Assembly: GCA_021767785.1 (NCBI GenBank)
Contig: JAASSR010000012.1
Location: 1-35,716, forward strand
Origin: Methanolobus sp.
GTDB taxonomy: Archaea > Halobacteriota > Methanosarcinia > Methanosarcinales > Methanosarcinaceae
Direction: 5' to 3'
DNA length: 35,716 nucleotides
Shown: positions 29,286 to 35,716 of the stretch, piece after piece
Layout of the letters: each line of letters starts with the position of its first letter
Position numbering within the stretch: the first letter of the stretch is position 1
Position numbers and translations under genes: made by a program
The notes under the pieces: model-generated
The model's database searches: none
What the model saw: only the letters and a program-made list of their open reading frames with translations
Told to the model about the DNA's origin: nothing

Positions 29286-30570
29286 AATAACCAGTATGGT
29301 GATCACCCATTCCAAAGCAACTGTAGAGGAGATCGAAGAAGCATGGGACGGGGACATCGAGAAAATGCTCAATGACCTTCATTCCAATGAACTGGTCTGC
29401 GAATGTGTTGTAATGAAGACATGCAATCGTGTAGAGATATATATTGTCTCCCCAAAGGGAAGCAGTGTCCTGTTCCAGTTCGCAAAGAAAATGGGGCTTT
29501 CTTCCAATATTGTAGATTTCTTTGATCATGAAGAATCTATTATGCATCTGCTGAGACTTGCATGTGGTCTTGAATCAATGATAATCGGTGAAGATCAGAT
29601 ACTTGGACAGATGAAGGATCTTTATCTTATTGCAAAGAAGCTCGGAACTACCGGAAAGATGCTTGATACTGCATTCAGCAAAGCTATTCAGGTAGGAAAA
29701 CGTGTCAGAACTGAAACAGAGATAAACCGTGGTGCGCTTTCAATTGCATCAGCCTCTGTAGATCTGGCAGAGGACACTGTAGGTGACCTGAAGAATAAAA
29801 TGGTGCTTGTCATAGGGACCGGAGAGATGGGAACACTGGTCACACGCGCCCTTTCCCACAGGGAGATCGAGCTTATGTATATTGCAAACCGTACCTACGA
29901 AACTGCAAAAGACCTTGCGGACGAGATGGGAGGACATGCAGTCCACTTCGATCAGATCGATGAGAATCTCAGAAGAGCGGATGTGGTCATAAGTGCTACC
30001 GGTGCACCTCACTACGTCCTCAAAGCTGAACAGGTCAAAAAAGCCATGAGTTTCAGAAACAAAGAGATCCTTTTAATAGATATTGCAAATCCCAGGGACA
30101 TTGAACCTTCAATTACAGAGATACCTCATGTGACATTATATAATATAGATAACCTGAGGGTCATAAATGAGAAAAATCTCGAAATGAGAATGTCAGAGGC
30201 AAAAAAAGCCCAGGAAATAATTGATGAAGAATATGACCTGTTGATAAAACAATATAAAAGACAGAGAGCAGATGCCCTGGTATCTGAACTGTATGCCCAG
30301 TCCTATAAGCTTCGTGTCAATGAAAAAGAAAAGGCTCTTACTAAATTAAGTGCCTACCATACCATTGGTGAGACAGAAAAACAGATAATAGAAGATCTCA
30401 CGCACTCAATAATCAACAAAATGCTGGCAGAACCAACCAAAGTTATGAGATATGCAGCAGAGATCGGTGACGATGAACTGCTGGAATCGGTTGCCAGGGT
30501 ATTTATCACTAATGAATCAAGGATTAAAGAAAAGGAGGAGCTGGTTAAATGTTCCCAGAGCGCAGAATGA
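29278..30570 (+). CDS. hemA: Glutamyl-tRNA reductase
   Basis: [47 protein letters not shown] motifs. Start ATG 29278 with GAGG upstream; the ORF track start at 29272 is GTG. Confidence 0.96.
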   Translation: MTEITSMVITHSKATVEEIEEAWDGDIEKMLNDLHSNELVCECVVMKTCNRVEIYIVSPKGSSVLFQFAKKMGLSSNIVDFFDHEESIMHLLRLACGLESMIIGEDQILGQMKDLYLIAKKLGTTGKMLDTAFSKAIQVGKRVRTETEINRGALSIASASVDLAEDTVGDLKNKMVLVIGTGEMGTLVTRALSHREIELMYIANRTYETAKDLADEMGGHAVHFDQIDENLRRADVVISATGAPHYVLKAEQVKKAMSFRNKEILLIDIANPRDIEPSITEIPHVTLYNIDNLRVINEKNLEMRMSEAKKAQEIIDEEYDLLIKQYKRQRADALVSELYAQSYKLRVNEKEKALTKLSAYHTIGETEKQIIEDLTHSIINKMLAEPTKVMRYAAEIGDDELLESVARVFITNESRIKEKEELVKCSQSAE

Positions 30571-31523
30571 GAAGGCTGAGAAACGGCAAGATCAGAGATA
30601 TGGTCAGAGAGACTTCTTTGTCTGTCAATGATCTGATATATCCTGTGTTTGTCAATGAAACAATAGATAAACCGACTGAAGTGGCATCAATGCCCGGAGT
30701 TTTCAATGTGCCTGTGGAAAAGATAGCCGATGATGCAAAAGAAGCTGCTGATCTTGGAATACCGGCAATGATACTCTTTGGTGTGCCTGAAACAAAGGAC
30801 GAACAGGGCAGCAGTGCATGGGGTGATGATGATGTTGTGCAGCGTGCTGTACGTGAGATCAAAAGTGAGCTTGGAAAGGACATGCTTGTGATCACCGATG
30901 TTTGTCTCTGCGAGTACACCAGTCACGGACACTGCGGAATGGTAAATTATGATACTGAAGAAATAATGAACGATCCAACACTTCCTTTACTGGGAAAAAC
31001 TGCAGTAAGCCATGCAAGGGCAGGTGCTGATATGGTTGCTCCTTCAGGAATGATGGACGGGATGATCGCCGCCGTCCGGCGTGCACTTGATGATAACAAT
31101 TTCCAGAATATTCCTATCATGTCCTATGCTGCAAAATATTCCTCTGCATTTTACGGACCCTTCAGGGATGCTGCATGTTCAGGATGCTGCTTCGGGGACA
31201 GATCGACCCACCAGATGGATCCTGCTAACTCCGATGAGGCTACCATGGAAGCAGCTTTAGATGTCCAGGAAGGCGCCGACATAATAATGGTAAAACCGGC
31301 ACTTCCATATCTTGATATAATATACCGCCTCAAGACCGAATTCCAAATGCCAACTGCAGCTTATAATGTCAGTGGCGAATATGCAATGCTCAAGGCAGCT
31401 TCCCAAAACGGATGGCTTGATGAGAAACAGGTCATGTATGAATCACTTATTTCAATAAAAAGAGCAGGTGCAGATATGATAATTACCTATTTTGCCAGGG
31501 ATATGGCTGAAATATTAAAATGA
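30549..31523 (+). CDS. hemB: Delta-aminolevulinic acid dehydratase (porphobilinogen synthase), Zn-type
   Basis: [14 protein letters not shown] metal-binding motif; [30 protein letters not shown]. Confidence 0.96.
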   Translation: MFPERRMRRLRNGKIRDMVRETSLSVNDLIYPVFVNETIDKPTEVASMPGVFNVPVEKIADDAKEAADLGIPAMILFGVPETKDEQGSSAWGDDDVVQRAVREIKSELGKDMLVITDVCLCEYTSHGHCGMVNYDTEEIMNDPTLPLLGKTAVSHARAGADMVAPSGMMDGMIAAVRRALDDNNFQNIPIMSYAAKYSSAFYGPFRDAACSGCCFGDRSTHQMDPANSDEATMEAALDVQEGADIIMVKPALPYLDIIYRLKTEFQMPTAAYNVSGEYAMLKAASQNGWLDEKQVMYESLISIKRAGADMIITYFARDMAEILK

Positions 31524-31539
31524 TTACAAGGTGTTTTTT

Positions 31540-32805
31540 ATGTCTTTAGATAAGTCCAGAGATCTATACAATAAAGCAAGAAACCTCCTTCCGGGAGGAG
31601 TCAGCAGTCCGGTAAGAGCAATCAAACCATACCCATTCTATACAGAATCAGCAAAGGGTTCCAGGATAAAAGATATCGACGGTAATGAATACATTGATTA
31701 TTGTCTGGGATACGGACCTAACATGCTGGGACATGCGAATCCGGCAATAAAACAGGCAATTGTTTCACAGCTCGAGAAAGGATGGCTTTACGGTACACCA
31801 ACAGAACCTGAAGTCCGGCTTGCAGAAAAGATAGCAGCGGCATATCCGGGTATTGACATGCTCAGATTTGTATCTACAGGAACCGAAGCCACCATGAGTG
31901 CCTTGCGTGCTGCAAGGGGATTCACAGGCAAGAATAAGTTCATAAAGATCGAAGGTGGTTTCCATGGGGCTCATGATGCAGTACTGGTAAAAGCTGGTTC
32001 AGGTGCAACAACACTTGGAAAACCGGATTCTTTAGGGATTCCACAGGATTTTACAAAGCACACAATGCAGGTTCCTTTCAACGATACAGAAGCACTCACT
32101 GAGACCATTGAAAAGAACCAGGACGATATGGCTGCAGTTATAATCGAACCTGTTATGGGTAACATCGGTCCCATACTTCCAGAAGATGACTACCTGAAAG
32201 ATGTGCGTAAGGTTACCGAGGAGAATGATGTAGTTCTTATCTTTGACGAGGTTATCACCGGATTCAGACTCGCAATGGGAGGGGCACAGGAATACTTTGG
32301 TGTTACACCTGACATGACAACCCTGGGAAAGATCATCGGTGGTGGTATGCCGATAGGCGTGTTCGGCGGAAAGAAGGAGATCATTGAAATGATCGCACCA
32401 TCCGGAAGTGTATACCAGGCAGGAACTTTCAGCGGAAGTCCGGCTTCTGTGGCAGCAGGTCTTGCAGTGATGGATATACTGGAAAAGGAAGATGTCCATA
32501 AAAAGCTCAATGAAAACGGCGAAATGATGAGAAAGAGATTATCAGAAATAGTCTCAGACCTGAATCTTGACTACAGTGTGGTTGGTATTGCTTCAATGTT
32601 CAAGATATTCTTCGGAGACAAACCTCTGAACTACCAGGACGTCCTGAAATGCGATAAAGAAGGATATGTTAAGTTCTTCTTCAAGATGCTTGACAGTGGT
32701 ATTTTCATTCCGCCTGCACAATTCGAGACGAATTTCCTTTCAACAGCACATACAGAAGAAGATATTGAGAAGACCCTTCTTGCCTACGAAAAGAACCTGA
32801 AATGA
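31540..32805 (+). CDS. hemL: Glutamate-1-semialdehyde 2,1-aminomutase
   Basis: [99 protein letters not shown]. Internal Met start (MSLDKS) preferred. Confidence 0.96.
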   Translation: MSLDKSRDLYNKARNLLPGGVSSPVRAIKPYPFYTESAKGSRIKDIDGNEYIDYCLGYGPNMLGHANPAIKQAIVSQLEKGWLYGTPTEPEVRLAEKIAAAYPGIDMLRFVSTGTEATMSALRAARGFTGKNKFIKIEGGFHGAHDAVLVKAGSGATTLGKPDSLGIPQDFTKHTMQVPFNDTEALTETIEKNQDDMAAVIIEPVMGNIGPILPEDDYLKDVRKVTEENDVVLIFDEVITGFRLAMGGAQEYFGVTPDMTTLGKIIGGGMPIGVFGGKKEIIEMIAPSGSVYQAGTFSGSPASVAAGLAVMDILEKEDVHKKLNENGEMMRKRLSEIVSDLNLDYSVVGIASMFKIFFGDKPLNYQDVLKCDKEGYVKFFFKMLDSGIFIPPAQFETNFLSTAHTEEDIEKTLLAYEKNLK

Positions 32806-32818
32806 GCGGTGAGATCAC

Positions 32819-33766
32819 ATGATAATAGGAACCCGCGGAAGTGACCTTGCTGTTGCCCAGACAAAAACTATCGAGCGGTTGCTGTCTGAGATCGGGGTCA
32901 ATACTACCAGAAAAATAATAAAGACATCCGGTGACACTTTTACAGACAGACCATTACATGAGGTAGCAGGTGTCGGGGCTTTTGTGAGGGAACTCGATGA
33001 CAGGATGCTGAGTGGTGAGATCGACATTTCCGTGCATTCCATGAAGGATCTGCCAACCATGCGTCCGCAAGAGCTTTCCACATCCGCGGTGCTAAAGCGT
33101 GATTCACCATATGATGTGTTGCTAACAGTGGATGGTTCCAGACTTGAAGAACTCCCCGAAGAAGCGGTAATAGGCACAACATCCATGCGCAGAAGAGCCC
33201 AGACGCTGAGGTTTCGTCCAGACCTCCATGTCCAGGATCTCAGAGGTAATATCAATACAAGAATAAGAAAGCTTAAAGAAGGTCTCTATGACGGAATACT
33301 TCTGGCAGAAGCAGGTATTCAAAGAATGGGCTGGGAGATGAATGTCCAGCGACTTGACCCGCAGTTCTTCTGCCCCTCAGCGAACCAGGGGACCATAGCA
33401 GTTGTTACACCTGCCGGGACAGAGGCAGAAGAGGTCACATCCAACCTTGATCACCAGCAGACAAGGATTGAAACAGAGATCGAGCGAATAGTTACCGCCG
33501 ATGTGGAAGGTGGATGTACTGCACCTATCGGATCCTTTGCACAGTTCATCAATGAAGATGAGATCAGCATACGCAGTGAAGTACTGGCACTTGATGGCTC
33601 AGAACATGTACTTATTGACGAGATAATACCGGTAGAAAATTATCAGGAGCATGCAAAAGTGCTTGCAAGGGCACTTGTACAGATGGGTGGCAAGGAACTT
33701 GTGCAGAGAGCCCTTTGTCAGTTGAGTGCAGGAACAGCTGACGAAGTACAGAGGCAGTATGAATAA
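32819..33766 (+). CDS. hemC: Hydroxymethylbilane synthase (porphobilinogen deaminase)
   Basis: IIGTRGSDLAVAQT; VHSMKDLPT; IGTTSMRRRAQTLRFRPDLHVQDLRGNINTRIRKL; VEGGCTAPIGSFA (dipyrromethane Cys). Confidence 0.96.
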   Translation: MIIGTRGSDLAVAQTKTIERLLSEIGVNTTRKIIKTSGDTFTDRPLHEVAGVGAFVRELDDRMLSGEIDISVHSMKDLPTMRPQELSTSAVLKRDSPYDVLLTVDGSRLEELPEEAVIGTTSMRRRAQTLRFRPDLHVQDLRGNINTRIRKLKEGLYDGILLAEAGIQRMGWEMNVQRLDPQFFCPSANQGTIAVVTPAGTEAEEVTSNLDHQQTRIETEIERIVTADVEGGCTAPIGSFAQFINEDEISIRSEVLALDGSEHVLIDEIIPVENYQEHAKVLARALVQMGGKELVQRALCQLSAGTADEVQRQYE

Positions 33767-34661
33767 AATCACAGGAATAGAATTAGATAATCCCACTATT
33801 CTGGCTGCCGGGATTATGGGAACCACAGGAGCATCACTGGTCCGTGTAGCGAAGGAAGGAGCAGGTGCAGTTGTTACCAAATCCATAGGACCTGAGCCAA
33901 AAGAAGGTCACAAAAACCCCAGCATGATAGATCTTGGATACGGATTTTTAAATGCAATGGGTTTACCCAATCCATCATACCCTGATTTTAAGGATGAACT
34001 TGCCATTGCAAAAAATGAAAGCAACGTTCCGGTAATTGCAAGTATATTCGGCGGGACAGAGGACGAGTTTGTGGATGTCGCAATTGGACTTATGGACTCA
34101 GAACCCGATGCCTTTGAACTTAACGTGAGTTGTCCGCATGCAAAAGGATATGGCGCATCCGTTGGAAGTAACCCGGATGCCGTTGAGAGTATAACTGTCG
34201 CTGTAAAAGATGCTGTCGATGCCCCTGTGTGGGTTAAACTCACACCCAACGTTACTGATATAGTTATAATAGGAGAAGCTGCACAAAGAGGCGGAGCAGA
34301 TGCTGTTGTGGGCATCAACACCGTAAAGGGAATGGCAATAGATATCAACAGTGGTTACCCGATACTTGGTAACAGATTCGGCGGACTTTCCGGACATGCA
34401 GTGAAACCGGTTGCTTTGAAATGTGTGTATGACCTTTATGCTTCACTTGATATACCCATCATAGGTGTTGGCGGTGTCTATACCTGGCAGGATGCCATCG
34501 AAATGATGATGGCCGGTGCCAGTGCGGTACAGGTTGGTTCGGCAGTATATGAAGGACTGGAAGTTTTCAGTTCCATATCCAGTGGTATTAAAAGCTTCAT
34601 AAATGAAAATGACTACAAATACGTCGGCGATATTGTCGGTATTGCACATGAGAGGATATAA
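33759..34661 (+). CDS. pyrD: Dihydroorotate dehydrogenase B, catalytic subunit
   Basis: [61 protein letters not shown]-like region ([15 protein letters not shown]); [34 protein letters not shown] 33759 overlaps the hemC end. Confidence 0.94.
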   Translation: MNKITGIELDNPTILAAGIMGTTGASLVRVAKEGAGAVVTKSIGPEPKEGHKNPSMIDLGYGFLNAMGLPNPSYPDFKDELAIAKNESNVPVIASIFGGTEDEFVDVAIGLMDSEPDAFELNVSCPHAKGYGASVGSNPDAVESITVAVKDAVDAPVWVKLTPNVTDIVIIGEAAQRGGADAVVGINTVKGMAIDINSGYPILGNRFGGLSGHAVKPVALKCVYDLYASLDIPIIGVGGVYTWQDAIEMMMAGASAVQVGSAVYEGLEVFSSISSGIKSFINENDYKYVGDIVGIAHERI

Positions 34662-35440
34662 TGTACCCTATTGATGTCAAAATAATTGAAATAATCAAGG
34701 AAACACCTTCAACAAGAACTTTTGTTTTTGATAGATCATTTAATGAAGCTGTTGCAGGTCAGTTCGTCATGGTCTGGATACGCGGAGTTGATGAAATACC
34801 CATGACATTATCCGGCAAGAACTCCATCACTGTGCAAAAAGTTGGGGATGCCACTGAAAAGTTATTCATGCTAAAAGAAGGCGATCACCTTGGTATAAGG
34901 GGACCTTTTGGAAACGGTTTTACGCTTCCGGGAAGAGATGAAAAGATATTGCTCATAGCAGGCGGTGTGGGTGCCGCCCCACTTGCACCTCTGGCTGAAT
35001 ATGCTTCCTCGATAGGTGTCTGTATGACAACGATACTTGGAGCAAGAAATGCAGATGAATTGCTCTTTGTTGACAGATTCACACCATGTGGCGAACTTCA
35101 TCTGACAACAGATGACGGTTCTGCACACAGATGCGGCTTTGTGACAGACGTACTTGCTGATACCGATACAGCAGCTTATGACAGGATATACACCTGCGGA
35201 CCTGAGGTAATGATGAAATGCGTTTTCGGAATGCTTGAAAAAGAGAATTCAGTTGGAAAGACGGAATTCAGTCTTCACAGATATTTCAAATGCGGAATAG
35301 GCGTTTGTGGCGCTTGCTGCATGGATAGAAAAGGACTGCGTGTGTGCAGGGACGGACCTGTTTTCAATGGACTTGAACTTGTTGATTCCGAGTTCGGGAA
35401 TTACATGAGAGGACCAGGTGGAAACAAAGAGCTATTTTGA
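34661..35440 (+). CDS. pyrK: Dihydroorotate dehydrogenase B, electron-transfer (FAD/2Fe-2S) subunit
   Basis: [37 protein letters not shown]-terminal [25 protein letters not shown] 2Fe-2S motif. Confidence 0.94.
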   Translation: MYPIDVKIIEIIKETPSTRTFVFDRSFNEAVAGQFVMVWIRGVDEIPMTLSGKNSITVQKVGDATEKLFMLKEGDHLGIRGPFGNGFTLPGRDEKILLIAGGVGAAPLAPLAEYASSIGVCMTTILGARNADELLFVDRFTPCGELHLTTDDGSAHRCGFVTDVLADTDTAAYDRIYTCGPEVMMKCVFGMLEKENSVGKTEFSLHRYFKCGIGVCGACCMDRKGLRVCRDGPVFNGLELVDSEFGNYMRGPGGNKELF

Positions 35441-35661
35441 AAATAATTTGGATTTTTAAGTTCTCTTTTTCTTCAAAACTTTTGTGTGCTTTTAGACTCC
35501 TAAAAATATTCAATATCAATTTATCTCATTTTGAACTCTCAAAAAGCACAAAAATGATAATGATAATAATTACAACATTGACTATTTTTCAGAAAAGTTC
35601 ATATACATTGAACAAAAGAGCAGACAGCATCAAAAAAACTTATCAAACTTGGTGGTATGAT

Positions 35662-35716
35662 ATGAAATACGTTAATCTGAAAAAAATATCTTTGATGCTG
35701 GTCGTGGCATCGATGA
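35662..35716 (+). CDS. 5' end of a truncated, probably exported protein
   Basis: ATG at 35662 after GGTGG; translation MKYVNLKKISLMLVVASM... resembles a signal peptide; runs off the window. Confidence 0.4.
   Translation, partial: MKYVNLKKISLMLVVASM

Overview
This window looks like chromosomal DNA from a methylotrophic methanogen (Methanosarcinaceae-like, Methanolobus/Methanococcoides type, inferred from gene content only). From left to right it contains:
(1) A compact + strand operon (1-6667) encoding a HyuA-like ASKHA protein, a divergent group II chaperonin, a UroD/MtbA-like methyltransferase, a RamA-like Fe-S corrinoid activase and a small Cys-rich protein. This is the best candidate for an uncharacterised system.
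(2) An accessory stretch with a CxxC/RGG protein, a Cys-containing ArsR-like regulator, an MTH865-like protein, a KefB-type antiporter, a structured unannotated region, a DUF1638-like protein, an SMR transporter, fetAB-like genes and a Bcp peroxiredoxin.
(3) A complete A1Ao ATP synthase operon, ahaHIKECFABD plus a small trailing gene, on the minus strand.
(4) A minus-strand unit of a CcmE-like protein with a CxxxY motif, a polyprenyl diphosphate synthase and an unassigned radical SAM protein.
(5) A siroheme-pathway heme cluster (ahbD, two siroheme decarboxylases, Met8-like, hemA, hemB, hemL, hemC) running into pyrD and pyrK.
No rRNA, tRNA, CRISPR array or transposon was recognised. All family calls were made by reading the supplied translations by eye; no database search was run.
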